Assembly: GCF_008254045.1 (NCBI RefSeq)
Contig: NZ_CP042425.1
Span: 5,518,001-5,582,000 of the forward strand
DNA from: Limnoglobus roseus
GTDB lineage: Bacteria; Planctomycetota; Planctomycetia; Gemmatales; Gemmataceae
Direction: 5' to 3'
DNA length: 64,000 nt
Both the position numbers and the translations under genes were made by a program. Below, piece by piece: positions 27,208 to 36,157 of this stretch. Below the pieces are notes generated by a model. The model ran no database searches, was not told the DNA's origin, and was given only the letters and a program-made list of their open reading frames with translations. Positions within the stretch are counted from its first letter, which is position 1; each line of letters opens with the position of its first letter.

Positions 27208-28274
27208 CCCCCGAACAGGTCGCCGCCAGCTACGACCGACTCGCCGAGCGGTGGCTCGATCTGTCGGCCTACGGGTTCGCCCCCGTTGAGCGGGCGGTGG
27301 CCTTCGTGAAGCGCAAGAGCGCTGCGCTCGACGTGGGGTGCGGCACGGGGCGGCTGATGGGCCTGTTGCGCACGCACGGGTTCGCCACGGACGGCATCGA
27401 CGTGTCCCCGGCCATGATCGCCCTCGCACGGGACCGCCACCCGGACGCCCGGCTGTTCCATGCCGACATTTGCGGGTGGGAACTGCCCCGGTCGTATGAC
27501 CTGATCGTGGCGTGGGACAGCGTGTGGCACGTCCCGCTGGTCCAACAGGCGGCGGTCCTGGCGAAGCTGTGTCGGGGGCTGGCGGCGGGCGGGGTGTTCG
27601 TATTCACGACAGGCGGGCCGGACGGCCCGGAGGAGAGGCGGGACTCGCACATGGGACCGCCCATGTACCACGCCACGCTCGGCATCCCCAAGACCCTGCA
27701 CGCCCTCGCCGAAGCGGGCTGCGTCGTTCGCCATCTCGAATACGACCAGTACCCCGAAGCCCACGTCTACCTCATCGCCCAGAAATCGGAGAGCGGGCAA
27801 CCGGGGGTGTACGACCGGGTTCGGCTGCGTCCGGTCGAGGCGGGCGACCTGCCCCGCATGTACGAGTTGCAAATGGACCCGGACTCGAACCGCATGGCGG
27901 TCACGATCCCACGAAGCCGTGATGCGTTCGATTCGCATTGGGCGAAGGCGCTGGGCGATCCGGTGAACACCACCAGGGCGGTTCTGCTCGCCGGGCAGAT
28001 GGTCGGGTACATCTCCTGCTTCCCGATGGACGGCGAGGATCACGTCGGGTACTGGATCGACCGGGCGTATTGGGGCATGGGCATCGCCAGCCGAGCGTTA
28101 CACCTGTTGCTCGCCGAAGTCACGAAACGCCCACTGGTCGCCACCGCCGCCACCAGCAACGGGGCTTCCCTGCGGGTTCTCCAGAAGTGCGGGTTCGTCG
28201 TCGAGGAGGTTCGCCACTCGCCCGCCACCGACCGCTACCCGGAGTGCGAGGAAGCCGTCCTCGTGCTGCGGTAA
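27204..28274 (+). CDS. SAM-dependent methyltransferase fused to GNAT acetyltransferase
   Basis: 356 residues from ATG 27204, overlapping the nitrilase stop. Residues 1-195 are a small class I methyltransferase: ALDVGCGTGRLMGLLR (motif I), TDGIDVSPAMIALARDR, and YDLIVAWDSVWHVPLVQQ. Residues about 205-356 are a GNAT N-acetyltransferase: VRLRPVEAGDLPRMYELQ, VGYWIDRAYWGMGIASRAL (acetyl-CoA P-loop region) and GASLRVLQKCGFVVEE. Each half is the size of a normal stand-alone protein and the join is short (KSESGQPGVYDR). Either a bifunctional enzyme or the product of gene-end recombination in this region. Substrates unknown. Confidence 0.85.
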   Translation: MTPEQVAASYDRLAERWLDLSAYGFAPVERAVAFVKRKSAALDVGCGTGRLMGLLRTHGFATDGIDVSPAMIALARDRHPDARLFHADICGWELPRSYDLIVAWDSVWHVPLVQQAAVLAKLCRGLAAGGVFVFTTGGPDGPEERRDSHMGPPMYHATLGIPKTLHALAEAGCVVRHLEYDQYPEAHVYLIAQKSESGQPGVYDRVRLRPVEAGDLPRMYELQMDPDSNRMAVTIPRSRDAFDSHWAKALGDPVNTTRAVLLAGQMVGYISCFPMDGEDHVGYWIDRAYWGMGIASRALHLLLAEVTKRPLVATAATSNGASLRVLQKCGFVVEEVRHSPATDRYPECEEAVLVLR

Positions 28275-28313
28275 GTTCCATTCGAGTCGGTAACGAGGGA
28301 CTGGTGAATCAAC

Positions 28314-28832
28314 ATGGCCGAAGACACCCGACTCGTTCTGTTCGACTTCTCCCTCCCCGGCGCTGCGTCCGAGTGGCAGGCGGTCAACGACGGCGTGATG
28401 GGCGGCGTGTCCGAGGGCACGTTCCAGATCACCGACCGGAAGACGCTGGCGTTCTTCGGCACACTATCCCTGGAGAACAACGGCGGCTTCGCCTCGGTGC
28501 GCACGAAGGCGAAGAAGCTGAGTCTGGAGAGTGGTGACGCCCTACGGGTGCGGGTCCGGGGCGACGGGCGGCAGTATTCACTGAACCTCTACGTCCCCAG
28601 GCCGCAAGTCGCCTTCTCGTACCGGGCGACGGTGACGACCACGAGCGACGAGTGGGTCGAGGTCACGCTGCCGCTGGACACGTTCGAGGCGACATCGTTC
28701 GGGAGGGTCGTCAAGGACGCCGGTGCGGTGAAGCCGAACGAGGTCAACGCCCTGGGCTTCATGGTGAGCGACAAGAAGGCCGGGCCGTTCAAGCTGGAAA
28801 TCGAGTGGGTCAAGGTGGTCCGGGCGGTATAA
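28314..28832 (+). CDS. CIA30/NDUFAF1-like family protein
   Basis: 172 residues, beta-rich, no signal peptide. It matches the complex I intermediate-associated protein 30 family: WQAVNDGVMGGVSEGTFQI, FFGTLSLENNGGFASVRTK, and a closing NALGFMVSDKKAGPFKLEIE. The fold is a galactose-binding jelly roll. Mitochondrial members help assemble respiratory complex I; bacterial ones are mostly uncharacterised, often near redox or carotenoid genes. Length and both family motifs are intact. It lies 40 bases after the fusion gene on the same strand. Confidence 0.85.
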   Translation: MAEDTRLVLFDFSLPGAASEWQAVNDGVMGGVSEGTFQITDRKTLAFFGTLSLENNGGFASVRTKAKKLSLESGDALRVRVRGDGRQYSLNLYVPRPQVAFSYRATVTTTSDEWVEVTLPLDTFEATSFGRVVKDAGAVKPNEVNALGFMVSDKKAGPFKLEIEWVKVVRAV

Positions 28833-28923
28833 ACCGGCATCAAACAAGTCCGTACCCACGCCCGCCGCCCGCCGCAGCGTTAGCAGGTTGTCACTGCGGT
28901 GAGATCACTCCGAGAGGTCTGAA

Positions 28924-29244
28924 ATGACAGCGTACAAACGGGTGCTTGCGACGGACGCCCCGCCCGCCGTCCTGCTCGTGCGGCTGATGGTCGGCGGGGT
29001 GTTCCTGTCCGAAGGCGTCCAGAAGTTCCTCTACCCCGACCTGCGAGGGGCCGGGCGGTTCGCCACCCTCGGCATCCCCTCCCCGGAATTCTTTGGGCCG
29101 TTCGTCGGCGTCTTCGAGGTCGTGTGCGGGGCGCTGATCCTGATCGGCCTTCTCACCCGCTTGGCCGTCGTCCCCACCATCTGCATCATGCTCGTGGCGA
29201 TCTACTCCACGCAGTTGCCCGTCCTCGAAAAAGAGGGCTTCTGA
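28924..29244 (+). CDS. DoxX-family membrane protein, interrupted by an in-frame TGA
   Basis: 106 residues before the stop. DoxX features: LLVRLMVGGVFLSEGVQKFL helix, PFVGVFEVVCGALILIGLL, and LAVVPTICIMLVAIYSTQLP. Families of this type run to about 140-150 residues with a fourth helix. Here the frame stops at TGA 29242-29244 after EKEGF, but the next codons in the same frame read FMANRIRTDYSMLLG and complete the expected C-terminus. A Trp codon (TGG) changed to TGA is the simplest explanation. The truncated product lacks its last helix and may be non-functional. Confidence 0.75.
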   Translation: MTAYKRVLATDAPPAVLLVRLMVGGVFLSEGVQKFLYPDLRGAGRFATLGIPSPEFFGPFVGVFEVVCGALILIGLLTRLAVVPTICIMLVAIYSTQLPVLEKEGF

Positions 29245-29361
29245 TTCATGGCGAACCGCATCCGAACGGACTACTCGATGCTCCTCGGCTCGCTCTTTCT
29301 GCTGGTCGTCGGGGCCGGGCGGTGGTCCCTCGACTCCCGGCTCGCAAGCGCCGGGCGATGA
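29245..29361 (+). pseudogene. DoxX 3' fragment after the internal stop
   Basis: Continues the DoxX frame without shift: ATG 29248, then ANRIRTDYSMLLGSLFLLVV and a closing GAGRWSLDSRLASAGR, which are the last helix and tail of the family. It could be translated separately by re-initiation at ATG 29248, four bases after the stop, but I see no separate ribosome site. Confidence 0.65.
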
Positions 29362-29382
29362 GCGGGCGTTAGCCGGGTTCGG

Positions 29383-29850
29383 TCAGAGCCGTTTGACGAA
29401 CGACGCCTTGCCGTCGCCGTCGGCGAAGAAGTCGGGGATGTGGGCGACCTCGGCGTACCCGTGCTTGCGGTAGAACTGCCGGGTCCGCTCGAAGCTCGAC
29501 TTGTCGCTCGTCTCGATCAGCAGCAACCGCCCGTTCGCCGCCCGCACCGCCTCTTCGACCGCCAAGAGCATCGTGGAACCGATCCCCTGCCGGTGGCGGG
29601 GTGCGTCCACGGCGATCATCAGCAACTCCCACACCCGGTCGGTGAACTCCTTCGGGGCGAAGTAGGCGATGCCCACCGGCGTGCCGCCGTCCTCGTAGGC
29701 GAGGATGCGGTGGCCGTTGGAGGCGTTCGTGGCGTGGTACTCGTCCAGCATTCCGTGAACGGCGTCCAACTCGTCGGGCCGGAACAGCCCGCTACTCCCG
29801 GACAGGGCGACGAGGGCCGGTGAGTCGGCGGGCACGATGGGTCGGATCAT
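29383..29850 (-). CDS. GNAT N-acetyltransferase
   Basis: 155 residues. GNAT fold signatures: MIRPIVPADSPALVAL opening, GTPVGIAYFAPKEF strand pair, LMIAVDAPRHRQGIGSTML with the acetyl-CoA-binding RHRQGIG loop, and TRQFYRKHGYAEVAHI near the end. Soluble, single domain, normal length. It points leftward, convergent with the broken DoxX gene. Substrate unknown. Confidence 0.9.
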   Translation of the reverse strand: MIRPIVPADSPALVALSGSSGLFRPDELDAVHGMLDEYHATNASNGHRILAYEDGGTPVGIAYFAPKEFTDRVWELLMIAVDAPRHRQGIGSTMLLAVEEAVRAANGRLLLIETSDKSSFERTRQFYRKHGYAEVAHIPDFFADGDGKASFVKRL

Positions 29851-30021
29851 CGGTCTACGCTCCAGTCGTTGGGAGGCAATTCATACCGGAGGCCGCTCAC
29901 CGCCGAGGGGTTCGCAGTGCCGAATGGCCCACTGTGTCTCCTACTTCGCAGTGCCCGACACTCCGCCCCAGCACCTTCGACCCGATCAGAACGAGCCAGA
30001 CGAGGAACATCGGCCTGCCGC

Positions 30022-30078
30022 CTACTTCGTGTCGGTGTCGCCCTTGCTGCCCGCAAACGCCCGGTACAGCAAAACGCT
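30022..30078 (-). pseudogene. MFS transporter C-terminal scar
   Basis: The minus strand encodes LLYRAFAGSKGDTDTK and a stop at 30022-30024. The intact MFS gene in this window (32015-33259) ends DVLLYRAFAGAGSSERR, so this is the last 15 or so codons of a related transporter, without the rest. Upstream of it the sequence is immediately unrelated. Confidence 0.6.
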
Positions 30079-30132
30079 GAGACGCTGGAGGCGGTGATCG
30101 AGAAGGAACTGGTGGCGAGCGAGGGCGGTTGA
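30079..30132 (+). pseudogene. C-terminal scar of an unidentified gene
   Basis: The plus strand encodes ETLEAVIEKELVASEGG and a TGA at 30130-30132. It looks like an authentic protein end (amphipathic helix, good codons) but has no start or upstream body: directly to its left is the MFS scar on the opposite strand. Parent family not recognised. Confidence 0.4.
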
Positions 30133-30139
30133 CGCCCGG

Positions 30140-30814
30140 CTACAAGCGGTCCAACTCGCCCGGCAGTTCGGCTAGTGACGGAACCGTGATGTCAATCGCC
30201 GGGCCGGGCGGAAACAACTGTTGTCCGGGGCGGGCGACGAAGGCGGTTTTCATCCCGGCCCACGCCGCCCCCGCCACGTCCCACCCGTGGGCGGCGACGA
30301 GCAGGCACTCGGACACGTCGGCCCCGGCCCGGCCCGCCGCCCAGCGGTACACGTCGGCGTGCGGCTTGTACTTCCCCACGTCCTCCACACTCAGCAGTGC
30401 CTCGAAGAACTCCGTCAGCCCGGCGTGTTTCATCTGGTCGGCGACCGCCGCCTTCGAGGAGTTCGTCAGCGTGAACAGTCGGCAGTCGGCGTCCCGCAGG
30501 CGTCCGAGTGTCGGGATCACGTCAGGGTGCGGGGGCAGCGACCGCATCGGGGCCACGGCTTCCTGGGCCTCCTTCTCGGACAACCCGACGCCGTGGTTCC
30601 GTGCGACCATGCGCAGGCACGCCGCCCCGATCTCGCCGAAGTCGAGGTAGTGGTCGGCCACGGTCGCCACGAGCGAATACTGGAGGAGCGTCGTGAACCA
30701 CAGCGGGGCAAGCTCCGGGCGACCGCCGAGTGCCTTGCCGACGCTCTCCTTCACGGGCGTCAGGTCGAGCAGCGTCTCGTTCACGTCGAACAAGATCACC
30801 TTGGGCCGTGCCAT
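30140..30814 (-). CDS. Haloacid dehalogenase type II-like HAD hydrolase
   Basis: 224 residues. HAD motifs are intact: motif I VILFDVNETLLDL (nucleophile Asp 10), motif II LFTLTNSSK, motif III Lys in VGKYKPHADVYRW, and motif IV region LVAAHGWDVAGAAWAGM. The KPH and AAHxWD signatures are those of L-2-haloacid dehalogenases, which replace halogen by hydroxyl on short haloacids. Soluble, full length. A scar of the same N-terminus is found at 35883-35930. Confidence 0.9.
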   Translation of the reverse strand: MARPKVILFDVNETLLDLTPVKESVGKALGGRPELAPLWFTTLLQYSLVATVADHYLDFGEIGAACLRMVARNHGVGLSEKEAQEAVAPMRSLPPHPDVIPTLGRLRDADCRLFTLTNSSKAAVADQMKHAGLTEFFEALLSVEDVGKYKPHADVYRWAAGRAGADVSECLLVAAHGWDVAGAAWAGMKTAFVARPGQQLFPPGPAIDITVPSLAELPGELDRL

Positions 30815-31031
30815 GTGCGAGTGTCCTTTGCGGTTACTTCGTTACCGTAGTGGGGCGGTCGTCGTGTTCTACGTTGCAGCCCCCGCACCATATTTGCACA
30901 TTAAAGCTGTCGGGCGGGTTCCGGCGCTCAGAACGGCGTGGACGAGCGACTTTTTCCGGCCACAGGTCATCGCCGTGGTCGCCCCCGCTCACGCCGGAAG
31001 GCGGGAACGCCGACTCGGAACGGGAGCCGTG

Positions 31032-32069
31032 ATGGTCTTCGCCAAGCTCACCCACTTCGTCCACGCCCGGTTCATCTGGCTGCTGATCGGCTCGTACCTC
31101 GTGGCCGCAGTTTTCCCGGCGCTCGGCCTCTCGATCCGGTCCCTGTCCGTGGGGGCGATCAGCCTGCCGATGGCGATGCTCGCCTTCCTGCTGTTCAACG
31201 CCGGGCTGGGGGTGGACCTCTCGGCACTCAGGAAACTGCGGGGCGACCCCTTCCTCCTCGTGTTCGGCCTGCTCGCCAACCTGCTGGTCCCGGTCGCCTT
31301 CATCGCCGTGGTCATGCTCACGATGCGCCTGTGGCACAACCCCGATGAGGTCCAGCACATCCTCGTCGGCTTGGCCCTCGTCGCCTCGATGCCGATTGCA
31401 GGCTCCTCGACCGCTTGGTCGCAGAATGCGAACGGCAACTTGGCCCTGAGCCTCGGCTTGGTCCTCGGCTCGACCTTCCTCAGCCCGCTCACGACGCCAC
31501 TCGCCCTGCACTCGGTCGGACTCATGACCACCGGCGACTACTCCGAGGACTTGCACGAGTTGGCGGGGTCCGGCACGGGCTGGTTCCTCCTGATCTCGGT
31601 GATCGTCCCCTCGGTCCTTGGGATTACCTGCCGCCGCTTGCTGGGCGAGAGAAAAGTCTCCGGAGCCAAGCCGTCTTTGAAGCTGGCGAACACCGTCGTC
31701 CTGCTGCTCCTCAATTACGCCAACGCTTCGGTGTCTCTCCCGCAGGCCGTCGCCGTCCCCGACCCCGATTTCCTGGCCGTGATTCTGGCGATCACGCTAT
31801 CGCTGTGCGGCGTGGCCTTTTTCGCCGGGTGGCTGATCGCCCGGCTGCGCAAGTCCGACGAGACCGAGAAGATCGCCTTGATGTTCGGCCTGGGCATGAA
31901 CAACAACGGGACCGGCCTCGTGCTGGCGTCGATGGCCCTGGCCGACCACCCCCAAGTCCTCCTGCCGATCATCTTTTATAACCTCGTGCAGCACCTCGTC
32001 GCCGGGCTGGTGTATCACCGGATGTTCTCCCGCCGTTCCGAAGACCCGGCCCCCGCAAACGCCCGGTAG
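31032..32069 (+). CDS. BASS-family (bile acid:sodium symporter-like) transporter
   Basis: 345 residues from ATG 31032 (MVFAKLTHFVHARF); the longer upstream frame lacks coding character. About ten hydrophobic helices. Family markers: SLPMAMLAFLLFNAGLGVDL, VGLALVASMPIAGSSTAWSQ (substrate-binding motif), SLGLVLGSTFLSPLTTPLAL and MFGLGMNNNGTGLVLASMAL. Sodium-coupled uptake of an organic acid is likely; the substrate is unknown. Its last 18 codons are antisense to the 3' end of the convergent MFS gene, giving a tail SEDPAPANAR that is probably not native. Confidence 0.85.
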   Translation: MVFAKLTHFVHARFIWLLIGSYLVAAVFPALGLSIRSLSVGAISLPMAMLAFLLFNAGLGVDLSALRKLRGDPFLLVFGLLANLLVPVAFIAVVMLTMRLWHNPDEVQHILVGLALVASMPIAGSSTAWSQNANGNLALSLGLVLGSTFLSPLTTPLALHSVGLMTTGDYSEDLHELAGSGTGWFLLISVIVPSVLGITCRRLLGERKVSGAKPSLKLANTVVLLLLNYANASVSLPQAVAVPDPDFLAVILAITLSLCGVAFFAGWLIARLRKSDETEKIALMFGLGMNNNGTGLVLASMALADHPQVLLPIIFYNLVQHLVAGLVYHRMFSRRSEDPAPANAR

Positions 32070-33259
32070 AGCAGCACGTCGTACACGATCTTCAGTCCCC
32101 CGGCGAGGAAGAACGGGACGCTCGCCCACCCCACGCTGCCCACGAGGACCGTCGCCACCACCGGCGGGATGGAAGCGCCCACCGACCGGGCCACGCCCGT
32201 CACGCCCGCCGCCGCCGAGCGCTCGTCGGGCCGCACCGCCGCCATCGTGTACGCCTGACGGGTCGGCACGTCCATCTGCGAGATGCTGAACCGGGCGAGC
32301 AGCACGCCGACCGCCCAATACACGTCCGGCATCAGCGGGACGAGGACGAGCAGCACGTTCGACGGCAGGTGGGTGAAGATCATCGTGTTCAGCAGCCCGA
32401 TGCGGCGGGCCAGCCACCCCGCCGCCAGTGCCGACACCCCGGCCAGCAGGTTGGCGCACAGGAAGATCGTCCCGAGCATCGCCGGGTCGAGCTTGTAGGT
32501 GAGGTAGAACCAGTAGGCGATGAGGCTCTGGATCACGAACCCGCCGCCGAGGGCGTCCAGGGCGAACAGGAGCGACAACTTGAACACGGTGCGGCGGGAC
32601 TCGTGCAGGCCCAGCACCACCTTGGGGGCCGGGCGGGACTCGTCCCTCGTGGCCTCGACCGCCGACGAGAGCCACACGAAGCCGCCGACCAGCGCCAGCC
32701 CGATCCCGGCGTAGGCCAGCAGCACCGGGCGGAAGGCGGCGGCTCCGACCAAGCCCATGTGCTGGGCTTGCTGGGCGATCAGCCCGCCCGCCAGCGCCCC
32801 CAGCGCCGTCGAGAACGAGCCGACGAGGTTGTACCAAGCGAACACGTCGGTGCGGCGGTCGTCGCTGACGATGTGGGAGAGCGCCGCCTGCTCGACGGAC
32901 AGGAACGGCCCGATCTCGTTCCCGCTGGGGCTGATGACGCCGATGGTGGCGGCGAGGAGCAGCAGAACGAAGCTGTCGGTGGAGACGAAGACGATCCCGG
33001 CCAGGGCCATGAGGACGGCCCCGGCGACCAGCGTGCGCCGCCGCCCGAACCGATCAGCGGTTGTCGTCAGCCAGAGGGAGATCGCCGTGTCCCCGACCAG
33101 CGTGAACGACAGCAGCAGCCCGACCTCCCACCCCGTCAGCCCGACTTCGACGAGGTAGAGGACCAGCACGACCGAGAGCAGGCCGTAGGCGAACATCCTC
33201 GAACAGCGGGTGGCGAACAGCAGCCACCCGTCCCGTGTCAGCTTCCCGGCGATGCCCAA
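32015..33259 (-). CDS. Major facilitator superfamily transporter
   Basis: 414 residues, twelve predicted helices. The loop 2-3 motif TTTADRFGRRRTLVAGAVL identifies a drug/proton-type MFS carrier; a second-half equivalent is AAGWLARRIGLLNTM. SQMDVPTRQAYTMAAVRPDE lies in the late cytosolic loop. Efflux of an unknown solute is the likely role. The C-terminus DVLLYRAFAGAGSSERRENIR overlaps the BASS gene by 55 bases, and short copies of this C-terminus recur as scars at 30022 and 35832. Confidence 0.9.
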   Translation of the reverse strand: MGIAGKLTRDGWLLFATRCSRMFAYGLLSVVLVLYLVEVGLTGWEVGLLLSFTLVGDTAISLWLTTTADRFGRRRTLVAGAVLMALAGIVFVSTDSFVLLLLAATIGVISPSGNEIGPFLSVEQAALSHIVSDDRRTDVFAWYNLVGSFSTALGALAGGLIAQQAQHMGLVGAAAFRPVLLAYAGIGLALVGGFVWLSSAVEATRDESRPAPKVVLGLHESRRTVFKLSLLFALDALGGGFVIQSLIAYWFYLTYKLDPAMLGTIFLCANLLAGVSALAAGWLARRIGLLNTMIFTHLPSNVLLVLVPLMPDVYWAVGVLLARFSISQMDVPTRQAYTMAAVRPDERSAAAGVTGVARSVGASIPPVVATVLVGSVGWASVPFFLAGGLKIVYDVLLYRAFAGAGSSERRENIR

Positions 33260-33379
33260 GGGACGTTTCCCTCCCGATACCCGAAAGGCGAGGTCCGGCT
33301 ACGTTCTGCGTCTGATGGTACTGTAGGTGGGGGCGGCGGTCCACCGTGGGTGAGGAGGAGACGGCTCCCACCAAGGCCA

Positions 33380-33663
33380 TCAGGATGTCGCCAGCGTTCG
33401 GGACGCTGATGACTCCTTCTCGTCCAACACATCCCGCACTTTCCGGGCAAGGGCGGTCGGAGAGAAGGGCTTTTGGAGGAAGGCAACATCGGCTTGAAGG
33501 ATGCCGTGCCGAACGACGGCATCATCCGTGTAGCCCGACAGGAACAAAACTTTCACGCCGGGTCGCATGGCCTCCACCCGTTCCGCCAGTTGGCGACCAC
33601 CGATGAGCGGCATCACTACGTCGGTCTCGACCAGATCAATCGGCCCGTCGTGGTTTTGTGCAA
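33380..33663 (-). pseudogene. Receiver-domain C-terminal half, truncated
   Basis: The minus strand encodes the last three quarters of a receiver domain: [20 protein letters not shown] with the phospho-acceptor Asp, [20 protein letters not shown], and [20 protein letters not shown], ending at stop 33380. The beginning (acidic pair, first helix) is missing; upstream of about 33663 the frame is antisense or out-of-frame to the neighbouring histidine kinase. It closely resembles the receiver at the end of the LOV kinase (42530-42898), so it is probably a leftover of a similar hybrid kinase. Confidence 0.7.
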
Positions 33664-33678
33664 CCCGCTCGCCCGATC

Positions 33679-35640
33679 TCACCTTGGCGTCGGCTGCACC
33701 CCGGCCAGCAGCTTTTCGAGGGCCGCAAGTTCCACCGGCTTGACGACGTGGAGGTTGAACCCGGCTTCCTGCGAACGGCGTCTGTCTTCGTCCTGCCCCC
33801 ACCCGGTCAAAGCGATCAGCATCATGTCCCGACCCCACGGCTGCTGCCGGATGCGCCGGGCGACTTCGTAGCCGTTCAGTTTGGGAAGGCCGATGTCCAG
33901 CAGCACCAACTCCGGGCGGAACGCTTCCGCTACTTCCACCGCCTCAAGGCCGTCGTGTGCGGTGCGAATGTCGTTACCCATGATCCCCAACAAGTCCCCC
34001 AGGCTGTCAGCCGAGTCCTTGTTGTCGTCCACCACCAGAATGCGACACCCGCTCAGGGCTTTCGCCTTCGGCCCGTCACTCTTCGGCGGCGTTTCGTGCG
34101 GCGGCGGGATGAGGGGCAGACGGACGACGAACTCGCTCCCCCCACCGGGGCCGGGGCTGCGGGCCTCGATGCTCCCGTCGTGCATATCGACCAGCCGCCG
34201 CACCAGCGTCAGGCCGATGCCCAACCCGCCGTGCGACTGCTCCGACGACCGATCCACCTGCGTGAACATCTCGAAGATGCGGCCCAGCATGTCGGCGGGG
34301 ATGCCGATGCCGTCGTCCCGCACGCTGATGACGGCATCACTCCCTTCCCGTTCGGCGGTGAGCCGGATATGCCCGCCCCGCTTCGTGTACTTGGCGGCGT
34401 TGTTCAACAGGTTCAGGAAAACCTGGGCGAGCCGGACGGGATCGGCATCCAGGTTCAGCGGTTGGGGCGGCAGGCTGACCGTGAGTTCGTGACCGCACTG
34501 AAGGATCAGGGGGCGGCTGCTCTCGACAGCGCTCTCCAGAACCGCCGCCAATTCGACCCGTTCCTTGCGCATGTCCAACTGGTTGTGACTGATGCGGGAC
34601 ACGTCTAGAAGGTCGTCAATTAGACGCACCATGACCGTCACTTGTCGGGCGATAACATCTCTGGCTCTCTCCACATCCGGCCCCTTCAATCCCGCAATGC
34701 CGAGGGACTGGACGGCGTTGCGGATCGGGGCCAGCGGGTTTCTCAGTTCGTGGGCCAAGGTCGCCAGGAACTCGTCCTTGTGGCGGCTGGCCTCGGCCAG
34801 TTCGTCGGCCCGCTCCCGCATGGCGGAAACGTCTTGCAGGGCGAGCAGGATCAATTCGGGGTTTTTGGAGTCGGGTGGGAATGGCCGAGCGTTGAGCAGC
34901 ATGGACTTTCGACCGACGCTCGGAAACGTGTGTTCGACCTCGAAGTCCTGGACGGCTTCGCTCCGTGAAAGGACTTGATCCAGCAACGTCCGCAGAGCGG
35001 GAATGTCCCACTGCCCGTCACCCAAGTCGTAGACGAAGCGGCCCTCCGTTTCGCCCTTCGACACGTGGAACCAGGTGTAGAAGGCGACGTTCGCCGTCTT
35101 CACCCGCAGGGTGCTGTCGAGGACGACGAACGGTTCCCGCAGGGTCGCTATGATGTCATCGGCGTAGGCGAGGGCTTTGTCCAACTCCCGCTCCGTCTTC
35201 CGACGTGCGGTGATGTCTCGGAAGACCAGCACGACCCCGGCAACTTTGCCCCCCCCGTTGCGGATCGGGGCGGCACTGTCGTCAATCGGTCGTTCCGTGC
35301 CGTCCTTGGAAATGAGCAGGCTATGGCTCGCCAACTTACACGTGCGACCTTCTCGGAAGGCGGGCACGGCGGGATTCTCGACCGTTTGGCGGCTCTCCTC
35401 GTTGATGATGTGGAACAAGTTATCGAGCGGCTGGCCCACCCCCTCCTGCGCCGCCCACCCCGTCAAGGACTCGGCGACCGGGTTCATGAACGTGACCCGC
35501 AGTTCAGCGTCCGTCGTGAGGACGGCATCGCCGATACTCGAAAGCGTGGCGAGCAGCCAGTGCCGGTCGTCATGGACCGCTTCGCCGTCCTCCGGTGAAG
35601 GGCCAGACGTGCCGCCGCCAGCGATGCTTTCGTTCGCCAT
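33679..35640 (-). CDS. Hybrid histidine kinase: PAS-PAS-HisKA-HATPase-REC
   Basis: 653 residues from ATG 35640 ([13 protein letters not shown]); the frame is open further upstream but that part is scar sequence. PAS1 carries [20 protein letters not shown] and [22 protein letters not shown]2 begins [18 protein letters not shown]. The phosphorylation helix is [20 protein letters not shown]; ATPase boxes are [27 protein letters not shown] and [19 protein letters not shown]. The receiver has [13 protein letters not shown], acceptor [14 protein letters not shown] and a Lys in VVKPVE. Soluble, no DNA-binding output. It is divergent from the next histidine kinase, separated by scar sequence. Confidence 0.95.
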   Translation of the reverse strand: MANESIAGGGTSGPSPEDGEAVHDDRHWLLATLSSIGDAVLTTDAELRVTFMNPVAESLTGWAAQEGVGQPLDNLFHIINEESRQTVENPAVPAFREGRTCKLASHSLLISKDGTERPIDDSAAPIRNGGGKVAGVVLVFRDITARRKTERELDKALAYADDIIATLREPFVVLDSTLRVKTANVAFYTWFHVSKGETEGRFVYDLGDGQWDIPALRTLLDQVLSRSEAVQDFEVEHTFPSVGRKSMLLNARPFPPDSKNPELILLALQDVSAMRERADELAEASRHKDEFLATLAHELRNPLAPIRNAVQSLGIAGLKGPDVERARDVIARQVTVMVRLIDDLLDVSRISHNQLDMRKERVELAAVLESAVESSRPLILQCGHELTVSLPPQPLNLDADPVRLAQVFLNLLNNAAKYTKRGGHIRLTAEREGSDAVISVRDDGIGIPADMLGRIFEMFTQVDRSSEQSHGGLGIGLTLVRRLVDMHDGSIEARSPGPGGGSEFVVRLPLIPPPHETPPKSDGPKAKALSGCRILVVDDNKDSADSLGDLLGIMGNDIRTAHDGLEAVEVAEAFRPELVLLDIGLPKLNGYEVARRIRQQPWGRDMMLIALTGWGQDEDRRRSQEAGFNLHVVKPVELAALEKLLAGVQPTPR

Positions 35641-36017
35641 CCTCGGAAACCTTGTGCCGTATTGCCGGTGTGACCGTGTTATTGTACTGAAAGCGGCGGC
35701 TGACAGATCGAGTCTACGGCGGGCCGGTCGTCGCCCTGGACAACGGGAACTCCGACCGCAACGGGCATCCGCTGCTGCCCGGTTCGACGATGGTGAAAGA
35801 CCAGACGGCGAACCCACGGAGGGAAACATCGTCACCCCATTTTGGTGTCGATGCCACTCTTGCTGCTGGCGAATGCACGCTAGAGCAGCGTCTCATTCAC
35901 GTCTAACCGGATGACTATTGACCGGGCCGTGTGCGGCGTCCGCTCGTCACGGGCGAACGGTTGGCGCAGGGACTGGCCGAATTTCCAAGAAGCCCTACAG
36001 TATCAGGTGAAGTGAGG
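35641..36017. other. Mosaic region between divergent histidine kinases
   Basis: Apart from the HAD/MFS scar annotated separately, the plus strand near 35715-35820 reads as a protein piece (VYGGPVVALDNGNSDRNGHP) with no start or stop in context. Promoters of both kinases should be here. No RNA gene seen. Confidence 0.4.
35832..35930 (-). pseudogene. HAD N-terminus joined to MFS C-terminus (double scar)
   Basis: Read leftward, 35930-35883 encodes ARSIVIRLDVNETLL, matching the start of the intact HAD dehalogenase (ARPKVILFDVNETLL). Directly in frame follows TAG (35880-35882) and RAFASSKSGIDTKMG to stop 35832, matching the MFS end LLYRAFAG seen at 32050 and the scar at 30022. The two genes share the bases CTGCTC at the join, which suggests recombination at a microhomology. 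Non-functional. Confidence 0.6.
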
Positions 36018-36157
36018 ATGCCATCCCAACAACTCCCGTTCGACCTGACGCAGGAGCCGCTCACGACGAGCGGGAATGGCTCCGTGTCACGCTGTCGTGC
36101 ATCGGCGATGCGGTAATCACCACCAACGCCACCGGCCACGTCACACTCCTCAACCCG

